From assembly GCA_024364735.1 (NCBI GenBank), contig JAGFNQ010005213.1, positions 40,152 through 104,151 on the forward strand: DNA of 64,000 nucleotides, given 5' to 3'. The stretch is from Boesenbergia rotunda. Its lineage: Eukaryota > Streptophyta > Magnoliopsida > Zingiberales > Zingiberaceae. Positions 20,924 through 33,147 of this stretch are shown one piece after another. The translations under genes were made by a program, and so were the position numbers. The first letter of the stretch is position 1, and every line of letters begins with the position of its first letter. The notes below the pieces were generated by a model. That model was not told the origin of the DNA. It was given only the letters and a program-made list of their open reading frames with translations, and did no database searches.

Positions 20924-22854
20924 TGTTGGATCTGGGATGGCTAGAGAGGGGGGGTGTGAATAGCCAGCCACTTAAAAACTGGATCCTTTTGGTTCTTTCT
21001 GCACTTAGGTTAGTAGCGGAAATAAAGAAACAGAACAGAAAGCAAACAACACAGAAAGAAAACAAACGCTAACAGAGAGATTTACAAGGTTCGGGGATAA
21101 CTTGCCCCTACTCCTTGGCATGCCCATGAGGTGGGCGATCCCTTGATCGTCGGCAGATCAAGCCCCGAAAATCCGGATAAGAAAATCTCCTTCTCGGTGG
21201 AGTAACCTCTCTACAAACAGTCTCAAGAGAATATCAGAGTAAGCACAGAGACTTGAGAAAAAGCTTACAAAGCGCGAGCACAGAAAGCACGAAGAAGAAG
21301 CTTCACAGAGCACAACACAACACAACCCTAACGCAAGAACCTTCACTCAGCCCTTCGTTCTCGTTGTGTCTGCTTGATTTCCGATCAACTCCAAAGTTAC
21401 TTGTCTCTGCTTTGCCAGGCTCCTCTTAAGCTTTCCTTCTGCTCATCACCAGGCGCGTCTGCACCCACTGAACCACAGCTTCGTCACCACTGACCCATTG
21501 ACCTCCACTGAGCGCTCAGTCCACTGAAGAACTCTTCAGCTGAGCCTCAGGTCAGTCGCCAGCCCGCCAGAAGCCGTTGAATCCTGTAAACAGAAAACAA
21601 ACAAACCTGCCGTAGCGAAAGTCACCATTGACCCTCCTTCTTGGTTTGTATTGTCTCTGTATCACCTGCACACTCAAGAGGCTGATTAGCGAAGCAAATC
21701 AAAACATATCAGAAGGTATAAGAAGAAAATCAGAGCGTAATCAGAAGTCTGACAGTAATTCAAATTAAAGTTCTCAAGCAATGATCGGTCACCCTGACCG
21801 ATCAGTCACCCTTCTGACCGATCAGACTCAACTCTGATCGATCCAGTAAGGATCTAATCGGTCTCACTGACCGATCAGAGATCAGGGATCGGTCACCAGA
21901 CCGATCCTCAAACCTTCTGTGAATTCAGGGTTTTGAGGGTCAAGACCCCTGATCGGTCCACTGATTGATCAGTCAAGGTCTGACCTTTCAGACCTCAAAA
22001 ACCTGATCGGTCACTTGACCGATCAGGTTAGGGCCTGATCGGTCAGAGTGACCGATCAAGTCACTTCCTGACCGATTAGAAACAATCCTGATTGGTCCAG
22101 GATGGCCCTGATCGGTCATGAAGACTGATCAAGGTTTAATCAGAAGCCTACTGATTTGTTTCTGATCGTTCATCAGACCGATCAGCCACCATACAGAATA
22201 TTTCTGATATGTTTCTGATCATTCACTAGACCGATCAGACATCCTGGATCGGTCACCAGACCGATCTATTATCAAGGGAGTTCGTGCCAACTCCATGATC
22301 GGGCACCAGACCGATCCACAACTAAGGGAGTTCGTGCCAACTCCCTGATCGGACTTCAGATCAATCCAGCTCCGACCATTTTGACCCTAAGTCCAGAGAA
22401 CAGGCTCCCTTGCCTTCTCTGACTCAGTCTGGTCCCGGAGTACGAGCTCACGAGCCCTCTCCGACCAGTACACTTAATGCTCAGTCCCCTGGACCAAGAC
22501 TTCATGCCCAGCTTCACTCACCGGGACTTTATTCACCTAGCTTCACTCACTAGGATTTCCTTCACCTAGCTTCCCTTGCTAGGACCTGACTTCACTCACC
22601 AGGGTTTCCTTCACCTGGCTTCACCCACCAGAATTTTCTTCACCTAGCTTCACTCACTAGAGTTTCCTTCACCTGACTTCACTCACCAGGATTTACTTCA
22701 CCTAGCTTCACTCACTAGGGTTTCCTTCACCCGGCTTCACTCACCGAAATTCGTGTCCAGTCCCCGACCAGGACTTAATCTGAACTTATCTGACTCAACT
22801 AAACTTAAATCAGTGTCAACACCAAAACAACAATCAGGTCAGACTGCATCAACA
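20924..22854 (-). mobile_element. LTR2-family LTR, copy B (3' LTR of a minus-strand element)
   Basis: On the minus strand it starts TGTTGATGCAGTCTGACC and ends CCAGATCCAACA. A purine-rich tract (AAAAAAAGAGAGAT) lies directly before it on the minus strand at 22855-22868, as expected for a polypurine tract. It therefore reads as the 3' LTR of an element whose body lies to the right. It contains a GATCGGTC hairpin array (about 21780-22375) and a 30 bp CACCTAGCTTCACTC-type array (about 22510-22740). It is inserted within transposase copy 2, and the 5 bp after the LTR is GGTAA. No matching TSD is seen on the right. Confidence 0.82.
21780..22375. repeat. GATCGGTC hairpin array in LTR2 copy B
   Basis: Many units of the form CTGATCGGTC, loop of 4-6 nt, GACCGATCAG occur, plus half-units. 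The arms are more conserved than the spacers. The same array type occurs at 11319-11535, 53585-53860 and 56670-56830, always in LTR2. Confidence 0.85.
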
Positions 22855-23003
22855 ATCTCTCTTTTTTTGTTGTTTGACAACCCGATTTTAAGTTTAGGTA
22901 TTAGAAGTCAAATTTCACTATTGCAAGGGAATCAGAGTGCTCCCCCTACAAATGAAGTCAAATTTCACTATTGCAAGGGAATTAGAGTCCTCCCCCTACA
23001 ATA
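22855..23003 (-). promoter_or_regulatory. Polypurine tract and a duplicated 48 bp segment before LTR2
   Basis: The minus-strand purine run at 22855-22868 abuts the LTR start. To its right a segment beginning GAAGTCAAATTTCACTATTG is tandemly duplicated (about 22905-22952 and 22953-23000) with few differences. Confidence 0.6.
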
Positions 23004-23289
23004 GTTATATTCGTAATAAACCCTAAACTTAACTAATCATTCTCTCCCCCTTTGTCAAACACCGAAAAGGGTGTAAACTGGTTATTAAGTTTAAAAAAGT
23101 CCCCCTTAAACAAGGGTCTCTCCCCAAAACCAAAAAAAGATATAGAGTGATAAGTGAAAGGCATATGAAAAGCATATGAAATAAAATATAGCAAGGCAGA
23201 CACTCATATGCATCATATGAAAACAAACACCAAAACAAATAAAAATCACCAGAATGGCAGTCACACATAGTCATGAAATAGTAGTCATA

Positions 23290-24410
23290 AGTCAAAATAC
23301 AGCAAAAGAAGTCAATCCTGATCAGTGAGAGCATGGGGAACATCAGACTGCATCGGATCAAATGCAGTGTCATCAATAGGCAGGAAGCTCCCTGGAGTCG
23401 TGCTACCCGACGGACTGAAAGCCAGGAAATGTCTACGGGGGTGGATGACTAGCCATCCACGAGCGCAGCTCGTCACGTGTCTCCAGCTGTACACGAATCA
23501 ACATCAAGATGTTAGACCGCATCGCTTGTTGCTCGACCTCCCACATATGAAATCTGTGGTCCATCGTTTGCTCGAGCTCTGCGATTTGCCATCGGAGATC
23601 TGGCTCTGCCTCGTCGTCGTCGTCCTCCGCTGCAGCGGGCGTACCCTGATGTCCAGCTGGATCTGCGGCTACCTGAACATGTGGTGCACATGGAAGCTCC
23701 CCCAGACCCCACCCATCTTTCCATCTAATCCCTCGAGCATCGACAACGATGCCAGACTTGGAAAACACGTGTTTCCCAAGTCTGCAGTCTTGCCGAACCA
23801 TCGGTACAGTCCTGCCCCTGGACACATCAATACTGACTGACTGGAGCCAATCAGTAATAATGTAACCAAAAGGCATTTAAACCATGCGACGCCCGAGGTC
23901 ACTGTAGTGGATAATGGAATGGAAGATGCTAGTCATGATGTCAAAGTCTAGATGCCGATGCATCCCATAAAGCATCAGGCAGTGATAAGGACGGATCTCC
24001 GCTAGGTGTTTTGAGGTGATTGGCAGAAGGCAGTTGGTGATAATCTTGAAGAGGATATAATCAACTGGGGAGAGTCTAAGGGTAGGAAAAGTGGGGAACT
24101 CACTAGCCAGCTCATCAAGACCATCCGGCCTGGGGTGTCCGAAAAAATACTCATAAACAGAATCAGAGGTGACTACCTCTAATGGAGCCGGTAAAGGATC
24201 TGGAATACAAGGGTAGAGAGGATAGTGATATATTGATCTACAACATCCAAGATACTCCGTGAAAATGGCGAGATTGAAATCTAAGTTGGTTCTGGCCACT
24301 CGGGTGGTATACCCCGTACTGACGACACCAAGAAGATTGTTATAAAATTCGAAGACCAAATCTATGTTGATATCCTGTTCCATCGAGCAAAGATCCTCAT
24401 CCTCGATCAC
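23290..24410 (-). pseudogene. Retroelement ORF with plant-transposon-type domain (PF20167-like), one stop
   Basis: The frame runs from about 24410 through 23877, meets a TAA, and continues in frame from 23876 to about 23290. The first part (SPVDYILFKIITNCLLP, PYHCLMLYGM, then MPFGYIITDWLQ) resembles the putative plant transposon protein domain found in ORFs of plant LTR elements. The C-terminal part is acidic and then predicted coiled (EAEPDLRWQIAELEQTMDH). The stop lies between MV and MPFG and could come from one C-to-T change in a CAA codon. The element's LTR2 lies downstream at 20924-22854. The function of this domain is unknown to me. Confidence 0.65.
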
Positions 24411-24429
24411 ATGCTCATTGGAGTCGGTG

Positions 24430-26654
24430 GATCTATAGCTACTCTTCGATTTCAGGTATGATTGTAGTTAGGTTTTCTGTGGTTGTTTGGGGTTGTAGAT
24501 CTTTGTCGTGATCCAGGATTTGCCCGAGTCAAATTCTGTCAGGAACATGAGTGTACTGGTTTCGATTCTTACTGACCAGTGTGATGTATTTAGGTTTTCT
24601 GTGGTTGTTTGAGGCATTGACTTGTCGTGAGAGGTATGGTAGGCGTGTGTGTGATGTAAGAATCTGATTCAGTTTGGATTCTCAATTTGGATGGAGATAA
24701 TGGTTCAGTTCGTTCCTATGTGATAAGGATGTGATGGGAACAGAGCTCCAACTTGTAGAGGGTTCTGTGGGGATGGTTCCAGTGTAGGTGATCAGTGTAA
24801 GTTTAGGGTTCTTGTTGTTTGGTACTTAGAGTTGATGAGTGGGAAAATTTGATCTATGTTTGCTTGGTTAGGTGTAAACCAGTTCATGTGGAATCAGTGG
24901 GGTGGTAATTGGATTGTTGTCATGTTTCATTTGGAGTTAGTTGTTAACCTCATTGGGGCCTTAGAGTTTAACCTAATGACCTAAATTTGTTAAATTGGGT
25001 AAGGAAGGGACCCATGGTTGATTTAGATTTAATAAGAAAGATGTTGAGTTAGGGTTGGATCCTAATTATGCTTAATAGTTAACTTAACTATTTTATTAAT
25101 TTTACAAATAGCTAAATTGAATCCTTGATACAAAACATTGATCGTTTAAGTGTGTTCGATTGCGGAGGGTCTTTCGGATACACACTACATTACGAGGCGG
25201 GTACTTTTTGCTTAATTTTTTTAGCTCCTTTTACCTTTAAATGCATGATTATTTGTTGTTTGAATATGTTTATTTACCTTAGCTCTACTCTGCTTGTTTT
25301 CCTACTTGATACTTCTTTTTGCTTTATTTTTGAGTTAAAAATCTAAATTTTCAGTTATACAACTTTTATTTTCTGATCCGAAGAGTACCGCTAGTACATG
25401 TGTACTTTAGAAATATCATGTGACCTATCTAGGGTTTGGTTGACATTAGATATACCCTACCCAATAAATTAGTTGCATGTTTGTGTGTTATGATTCTGAT
25501 TTGGGTGTATGTGTTTCTTATTGATTCCATGATGATATAGAGCAGTTATGCTCCCCCGTTGGGTACTAGAGTGGTTGTGGTCTCCTTCTTGGAGTTAGAG
25601 GTTATTCCTCCTTGTTCTTGGATATTAGAGCGGTTGTGCTCCCCCATCAGGTACTAGAGCGGTTGTGCTCCCCTTCCTGAAGTTAGAGGTTGTTCCTCCT
25701 TGTGCTTAGGTATTAGAGCGGTTGTGCTCCCTTAGGGTCTTTGATACAGAGCGGTTGTGCTTCCCCTTTTCTTAGGGTCCGGGATTGAGATTGTTCTCCC
25801 AGTGTACTATCCACTCAACCACTCATAGGAGATGGATCTGAGAGTGCGTACAGTTGTCACAGCTCTTGCCCAGTCAGCCTCGCAGATATGTGTGATGGTT
25901 GTAGATTGGTGTATAGGGGTGACAGATGTGATTGTATCATTTACATACGATGCATCATGTATTTTTTTGAGTTATGATTGTTGCATTTGATTGACATGCA
26001 TATATGTATTTGATTTGCATTTGTTATTTAATCTGGATTTGCTCCGTAGTCTGAGCTGTTTATTGATTTGGTATGGGAGTTTCTAATCAATGCCCGACAG
26101 ATATGTTTTCGCATTTGTTATGTGTTTTACTTTTTGGAGACTGTATACCTTATTTCTATCTAATTTGATTATCTTGTTTATACCATACATTTATCTATTC
26201 GCTATATCTGCAGAGTTCAACCCCAGACTCACCACCCCTAGCCTCTATTATTTTGTTTCAGGAAACTGAAAGCTACGTCTCATGCCACTAAGAGAGGATC
26301 CAGCTGTCAGTCCTCAGTCTTGGGTATTTTTGGTTGTTTCGTATTTTATATTTTTTATTCAATGGGCGTGTAGATGTATCTTTAATAAACTTATGTTTAT
26401 TTTTCTGGGCTTTCAATTTTACGCATTTTATTTTATAATTTTGCGGAGTTATTATGCTTAGTATTTATTTTTGGATATTAATAACTGCATGGATATGAAT
26501 TTTATTATTGTATAATTAGTATTATTGTTAGTCATGTGTGACTATGCTATTATATATATTGTTGAGATAGATGTGGACAAGTTTTAGATTGTCCACCGTA
26601 CAGGAGAGATGTTGCCCGATTTTCGAGCAAGTATGAGTCTCTTGGGGCATGACA
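24430..26654 (+). mobile_element. LTR3-family LTR, 5'-truncated copy
   Basis: The right end GGGGCATGACA corresponds to the GGGGATGTGACA end at 49108. Internal landmarks shared with the other LTR3 copies include an ACGAGGCGGGTAC segment near 25190. A tandem array with AGAGCGGTTGTGCTCCCC occupies 25540-25770. The left start is not present, so the copy is truncated near 24430 against the LTR2 element. Short ORFs in it have no recognisable domain. Confidence 0.6.
25540..25770. repeat. Array with GAGCGGTTGTGCTCCC core
   Basis: At least six cores of the type AGAGCGGTTGTGCTCCC alternate with TTAGAGGTTGTTCCTCC-type cores. Each core is itself a short hairpin. The related phrase GAGCAGTTGGCTCC occurs at 48200-48310 in another LTR3 copy. 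Confidence 0.75.
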
Positions 26655-27480
26655 GGGAGCATAGACCGACAAGATGCTCATGCATGGATTTGAGGGAGCC
26701 ATCTGTCAATTTCTGCGATCTAGTCTTATACCTCAAGGGGCAAACCTGAGTTTCCTAAATCCCAAGAAAATTTAGGCTTACTTGCCAAAGTCTAAGAAGG
26801 CCAACTGACAGTGCTTCCTTCCTTAAATGTTGACTCTTTTGCCATCTTCCTATCTTTATTTTTGTAGTTATTTTTGTGTTGTTTTCTTTTTTCATTGTAT
26901 TTAAAGAACCTTTACCATGAATAGAATCCCATTTTTGAAAACTAGCTTTGTTTGCATGTGTTGAATATGTGTGTTTGTTGCGTTTCTGAGTGTTGAGTGA
27001 TGTATGGGTGTGGCAGTGACTAAGACAACAACTCTTCTGAGAGAGCTTCAGTAAGAAATGATCGAGAGCTTGGCTAATAGCATGATCTGAGAGCTTGGCT
27101 GTGGAACGGTCGAGGACCGTTGAGTAGTGAGTGACTCAGCTGATCTAAGTAGCATGTTGTAAAGCTAAGTCACTAGCGTAAAGTTAGGAGTTTCAAGTTT
27201 GATGTGAGACTCCAACTATTGTGACAATCTTTGCCAAATGTAAAGGGAATTTTTTATTTGAAATATAAGAAACTAATTTTGAACTTATCTATCGAGATGA
27301 CTTGAGATGATAATCTTAGAAAGCCAAGCAAAGAAACATAAGGTGCTTGGGAAGGATTTTGTCTAGAAGACTGGGCTGAGATACTCGAGATCGGGGCTAA
27401 GGTGCCCTAGATCAAGTTTGTCGTAAGCCTCAATTGCTCGCTTGAGGATAATAATCCATACCTGTTTTAAGACAGAGTTG
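26655..27480. other. No gene recognised
   Basis: Intermediate-complexity sequence between the LTR3 end and the 56 bp array. GAGAGCTTGGCT is repeated near 27060-27100. There is no coherent frame in any direction. It may be untranslated 3' sequence of the minus-strand Tat element. Confidence 0.4.
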
Positions 27481-28400
27481 TTAACGAAAGGAGCTAAGAG
27501 GCCTAGGGGTGTCAGATTTGTTATAAGGTTGAGTCACTAGCACGGAGCTAGCTAGGAGTTCCGACCTATCGTAAGGTGGAGCTGCTAACGAGTGGGGCTA
27601 AGAAGGCAACAAGTCTCTGAGTCGCTAGCATGGAGCTAGAAGTCCTGGGCTTGTTGTAAGATGGAGCCGTTACCAAGTGAGGCTAAGAGGTCTATGAATC
27701 TTTGTATTTCTAGCATAGAGTTAAGAGTCCCGAGTTTGTCGTAAAGTGAAGCCATTAGCGAGTATGGCTAAAAAGGCTATCAATCCCTAGCCCACTGTAA
27801 GGCTTAGCCATTGGCTATTGGGACTAAGAGAGCTATCAATACTTGGCCTATTGTAAGGCTTAGTCATTAGTGAGTTAGGCTAATTAAGAGGGTTATCAAT
27901 CCCTGGACTGTCATAAGGCTAATCCATTAGTGAGTGGGGTTAAGAGGGCTATCAATCCCTGGTCTATCGTAAGGTTGAGTTGTTGGCGAGTGGGACTAAG
28001 AGGACTATCAATCCCTGACCTATAGTAAGGCTAAGCCATTAGAGAGTGGGGCTAAGAGGGCTATCAATCCCTAGCATGTCGTAAGGTTGAGACATTAATG
28101 AATAGGACTAAGAGGTCTATCAACCCCTGACCTATAGTAATGAGCCGTTAGCGAGTGGGGTTAAGAGGGGTATCAATTACTTGCTTATCATAAGGCTGAG
28201 CCATTAGCTAGTGGGGATAAGAGGACTATCAATCCCTGACCTATCGTAAGGTTGAGCCATTAGCGAGTGGGACTAAGAGGGTTATAAATTCCTGGCTTGT
28301 CGTGAGGCTGAGCCATTAGTGGGTGACTCTAAGAGGGCTAACTGTGTCTTGAGTTGAGTCGCTAGCACGGAGCTAGGAGTTCCGAACTTGTCGTAAGGTA
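27480..28400. repeat. Minisatellite of ~56 bp units, more than 12 copies
   Basis: The consensus contains GCCATTAGCGAGTGGG, CTAAGAGGGCTATCAATCCC and CTATCGTAAGG. The phrase ATCAATCCCT or variants recurs at about 27894, 27950, 28008, 28064, 28120, 28172, 28228 and 28284, giving a period near 56 bp. Copies to the left are more diverged. It lies beyond the integrase of the minus-strand Tat element, where a 3' untranslated region would be. Confidence 0.85.
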
Positions 28401-29196
28401 GTTGTGCAAGAAGAGATAGGCAAGCAAAAGACATTGATTTTACTTGATAGATCGTGAATATAGGAAAGGAAAAAAAAACATAATGGTGATATCAGGGATT
28501 AGGTGTGATAAGGTCTAAGATGTGTTGCATTCTAAGGTCACTTGAGTTCCTTTCCCCGGGGATCATCCAAGTAATAAGACCTGCAATCAAGTCTGTGGGT
28601 GAGTCAGTAAGGTCCATCCCAGCATGGCTCCAACTTGTTGACATCTCCCATAAGCTTCACTTTCTTCTAGACGAAGTCTCCGATTTGGAAGGAGCGATGG
28701 ATGACACATAGTTTATTGTAAGCTTGACTCATGCATTGCCAGTACAACCTTGAGCTATGTTTTAGCTTGTTCTCGGGTTTTTATGATGAGGTCTAGCTCA
28801 AGAAGCCTTTTGTTTGAGTTTTCTTCCCCATCTCTGTTTGCATTGATCCTAGCTAACTCGAGGCCGATCTCGATCGAGATCACTACTTCACCGTTGTAGA
28901 TTAAATGAAATGGAGTCATCCCTATACTATCGCATGGATTCGTTCGATAAGCTTAGAGGATATTGTGGATTTCTTCAACCCAGCTACCTTTGGCATTGTC
29001 GAGCTTGTTCTTTAATCCTTGGACGAGTACTCAATTGACAACTTTTGTTTGACCATTATCTTGGGGATAATAGACCTAGGTAAATCTTGACGAATGCCAA
29101 AATCTTGACATCATTCATTGTGTTTGCGACCTTGAAATTTCGATCGTTGTCTAAAACCAATTTGTGAGGGAGGCCATATCAGCATGTCCTACCATA

Positions 29197-31973
29197 CACT
29201 ACAAGAATCATGACATTCCGCGACGTCTAGCGCACAAACACGTCGCTAAATGTGACCTTTGGCAACGATCAACAGACTCATCGTCGCCAAATGTTCGAAC
29301 CATCACCAACCTTTATTATCTATCGTTTGGCGACACAACAAAATGAACGCGTCGCGAAAAGATAGCTCGTTGAATCATTTAGCGACGCAAAAAAGTTAAT
29401 GTATTTAAAAAAATAATCGAGACTAGATCATTGCAGAAGGTAGGTCATTTTCCGACGCATTTTACATTTTCTTTGAATTATAATTTTACATATATGTATT
29501 TTTCATTAAAAAAATTATTTTATCTTAAATTTTATTTCATTATTGCATTAAAATTAAAATTATTTTTTAACGTAAATTTTATGGTTTAATCATGTACTAA
29601 TTTTATTTTATTTATAGTATATAGTTGTTAAATACTGAATTTTTAAGGGTTTAAAAAGTAAAATTAGAAAAAAAAATAGGGGCCTAGTTGGAATTTACTG
29701 AACTATGGAGGGTTTATTTGTAAAAATGACAAAACTATTAAAAAGCCCTAACTTCCCCTCAACTTCACCGATTCATTCATTCCCTTCCCCCGTGTTCGTT
29801 CCTCGACGCTGAACCCACGCCTCACAAGCAGTTCCACCCCGACGCCGCAAGCCCCTCTGACCTTTCTCCTCCTCCATCTTCTCCTCGCGCAAACAAGTCG
29901 GCTAAAGCCTTCCCTCGCGTGGAGCCCTAGCCGATCTCTCCTCGTGCCGTTGCCGCGCGCAAACCCTAAGTTGCAGCCCCTATCTCTTGCGATTCTGTTC
30001 TCGTGCGAGCACGCGACAGCGACGTTTCCTTCCCTCAGCGACGTTCCAGCAACCTTCATTAAAGGTAGGATCGGTTTCCTCATCTTAGGCCTTCGTCGAG
30101 GGTTTTTACCATTGTTGTTGTTGTTGGGAAATAATTAGTTTTGATTAAATTGTTTAGTTGTACTAATCTAAAATCATTGGTCTATGGTGAGTGTATTGGT
30201 TGTATTTAAGTAGTTGTTCCTGTGTTGTGTACCACTTCATTGCTTCTTAGTGTAGGGGCATAACCTACATGCCTACCCTGCTGAAATTATAAAAAGATAA
30301 AGGTTAAACATAATCTAACGAAATGAAATAATGAAACTTCATGTTTATTTACGTATTCATGCTTTGTTTTCTTACTCCGCTGTACTAATCATATTGCTAC
30401 ATGCAGTTACACTTTACTAGATATTTTGCTACATGCTAGTATATATTTTTGCAAACAATTTCCAGTGGTTACATCCTATTAGTCTTGCTTTTAGACTTAC
30501 TAGAGATTAGTGCTTTGAGTGTTGAACTAGGATAATAAAGCTCTGAGATAGGTTGTTATGACTGGATTAGTAGTTCATTTTTGGGCACTAACCTTTAAGT
30601 GGTGTATTAGCATAACCAATTTTGTTGACTTTACCATTTTCTTGATTTGGTAAAGTGTGTGATTTATATAATATTTTAGTGGATTGTTTTTTAGAAGCTG
30701 ATAATTTTGTAGTTAGTAATATTGAGTAATTTGAGCTAGACAATAATGTATGAATTTTGTTTGATTTTCATAGTGTGTATGTTTAATGTATATTTTTTCT
30801 TGGCTCTAGTTTTACAAAATGACGATTGATAAAAGTTGGATGAGTGTGAGGAATCGAATCTCTCCCGAATATAAAAATGGTGTTCGTATGTTTGTGACAC
30901 GCGCTCTCGAGTATGCCAATGAAGATGGGAAAATAAGATGTCCATGTAATAATTGTTTGAATCATCGGTATCAACCGCTGCGCTTAGTAGAGATACACCT
31001 AATAAGACATGGGATACAACAATCATACAAAGTGTGGGATTATCATGGTGAGCAATATGAACATCCACCGATGGACAATGAAGTTTTATCTGACAATGAT
31101 GATCAAGATGAAATGAGAGATGTTTTGAATGATTTGATTGGACCAGTGGAGATAGGAGAATCTAGTGTGCCTGTTCAACAAGGAGATTTCCAAACTGAAA
31201 ATTTCGATGATATGTTGAAGGAAATTGAGAAAGAACTGTATCCAGGATGTGTAGATTTCACTGCGCTTAATTTCTTAGTAAAATTAATGCATGTGAAAGT
31301 ATTGAACAAGTGGAGTAACAAATCGTTTGATATGTTACTTAAGTTATTGAAGCAGGCATTTCCTCAAGCAATATTACCTGGCTCACACTATGAGGCAAAG
31401 AGAAAGCTCAGTGAACTGGGATTGGGATACGAGTCAATCCATGTTTGTGAAAATGATTGTGCACTTTTTTGGAAAGAAAATGTTGGGTCTGAGAATTGTT
31501 CGGTTTGTTATTTGATATTAATATTTAATATAAACAAATACCATTCGAATATTGAAAAATTTAAAATGCATAACTTTCTGCGACGCCTTTCAGGCGTTGC
31601 CAAATGTCTAGTATTTTTTTCATTTCAAATTACATTTCGCGACGCTTGGTGCACGTCGCCAAATGATAAGACAGTTAGCGACGTGGCTGTTTGATGTCGC
31701 CAAATGTTAATACTTTTGGTGACGAATTATGCATAATGCGTCGCCAAATGATAAGACAGTTAGCGACGTGGCTGTTTGATGTCGCCAAATGTCAACACCT
31801 TTGGTGACGAATTATGCATACTGCGTCGCCAAAGGCGATATTGACATTTGCCAACGACCCAACTGCGACGCAGTGTGGCGACGCGCTCTTGCGTCGCCAA
31901 AGGTTTGGCGACGCGTTTTGCTTACATTCGGTGACGTGTATTCGCGTCGCCGAATGTAAACATTCTTGTAGTG
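29197..31973 (+). mobile_element. CACTA (En/Spm) transposon, internally deleted
   Basis: The ends CACTACAAGAATCATGACA and, reversed, CACTACAAGAATGTTTACA are classic CACTA termini, flanked by ATA on both sides (29194-29196 and 31974-31976). Subterminal repeats with the core TTTGGCGACGC or GCGTCGCCAAA are dense at 29215-29460 and 31580-31960. The 5' region (29740-30065) looks like a GC-rich leader ending before GTAGG; an acceptor TTGGCTCTAG lies just before the ATG at 30819. It interrupts a gypsy integrase. Confidence 0.92.
30819..31520 (+). pseudogene. N-terminal part of CACTA transposase (TNPD/TNP2-like)
   Basis: The frame starts at ATG 30819. Residues 1-80 match the transposase-associated domain: DKSWMS at the start, the Cys cluster IRCPCNNCLN, then HLIRHGI and YKVWDYHGE. 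An acidic linker follows (DNDDQDEMRD), then the start of the TNP2-type region (NKSFDMLLKLLKQAFP, YESIHVCENDCALFWKE, ENCSVC). After that cysteine motif the frame runs into the 3' subterminal repeats, so the catalytic core is deleted. A truncated protein with DNA-binding potential could still be made; that is inference. Confidence 0.85.
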
Positions 31974-33110
31974 ATAGGAACTTAAGGACAACCTCCTTTG
32001 TAATCCAAGCAAGTGGTTTAGCAACCATCCACTTTGAGAAGTAATCTACTACAACTAGAAGAAACTTCTTCTGGTTGGGTATGTTGGGAAGGGACCATGA
32101 TGTTCATCCCTCATTGGTCAAAGGGGCAAGATACTATGGAGGTCTTTAGCAACTTAGTGGGGCGGTGAGGCAAAGGTTGATGTTTCTAATAGTTGCGACA
32201 GGTGGTGACTACCCGAGCTGTGTCAGTTGACCAAGAGGACCTTTCAACCTCTAGTCTGATTCCCGCAACAACCTTGATGGATTTCCCACATGACGTAGTT
32301 GACATCTTCGAAATTCAGACATTTTAGGAGGGGACAAGAGAAAGCATGCTTGTACACAGTGTCTCTAACCAACGTGAAATGGATAGCCCGCCTTTTGAGA
32401 GTCTGAGCTTGCTTAAAGTTGTTGGGTAGAACTCATGCCTTAAGAAAGAGATGAAGAGGGGAGGTCTACCAATCAGCTTGGTCCTCCGAATGTGGCACAT
32501 AATTGATATGAGCTATCAGTTTATCTCAGGCGATGGGTTCCTTCAGCTCCCAAGTTATCAAGGTGCTTGCCGTCTTGGCCAGTTCAACTTCCTTTCGGTT
32601 CTCAACCGAGACACCTTTTGTAGGATGACTTCCTAAAAGTCAACTTTTAACTTTCGAAGGCTTCAGTGTAGCATTGAAGTCAGTCATTATGAATCTCGAA
32701 GGTGCTTTCGAGTTGCTGAGCCTCTAGCTATGAGTCTAAATGGATGATGACTTAGGCTGTTCATACATGTTTAATTGCCTAAAGGCTAGCTAACAAGGCC
32801 TCATATTCGACTTGATTATTTGAGGCTCAAAAGTGGAGTTTGATAATCAGATGCAAAGTATCTCCCCGGAGCACAGTAAGACTGTAGCGACCCGCCTTCT
32901 TCTACCTTAGACGGATCGTTACTTTCCTCTACTTCTCAACTCTAATGCACGACTAAAAGTAAAATGCGGAAATCTTTTATTTTTCTTTTAAATTCTTCTA
33001 ACAATTATATTCTAACTTAAGTAGTCATGCATGATACCATATCACACTTTCCTTCTCAAAACTCGTAGTTGATACTTATTGAAACAAGCCTCACCCAACT
33101 CAAACTGCCC

Positions 33111-33147
33111 GTACCAGTCGACTGGTGACGTGGCAGTCGACTGGTAC
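33111..33147. repeat. Perfect inverted repeat inside LTR1 copy B
   Basis: The same 14 bp arms and 9 bp spacer as in copy A at 9202-9238. Confidence 0.85.

Noticed and set aside
23325..23840. Plus-strand ORF of 171 codons
   Set aside because: It is antisense to the minus-strand retroelement ORF, which has recognisable domain blocks; this frame has none.
29748..30083. 111-codon minus-strand ORF
   Set aside because: It is antisense to the GC-rich leader of the CACTA element and has low-complexity Arg-rich composition without a domain.
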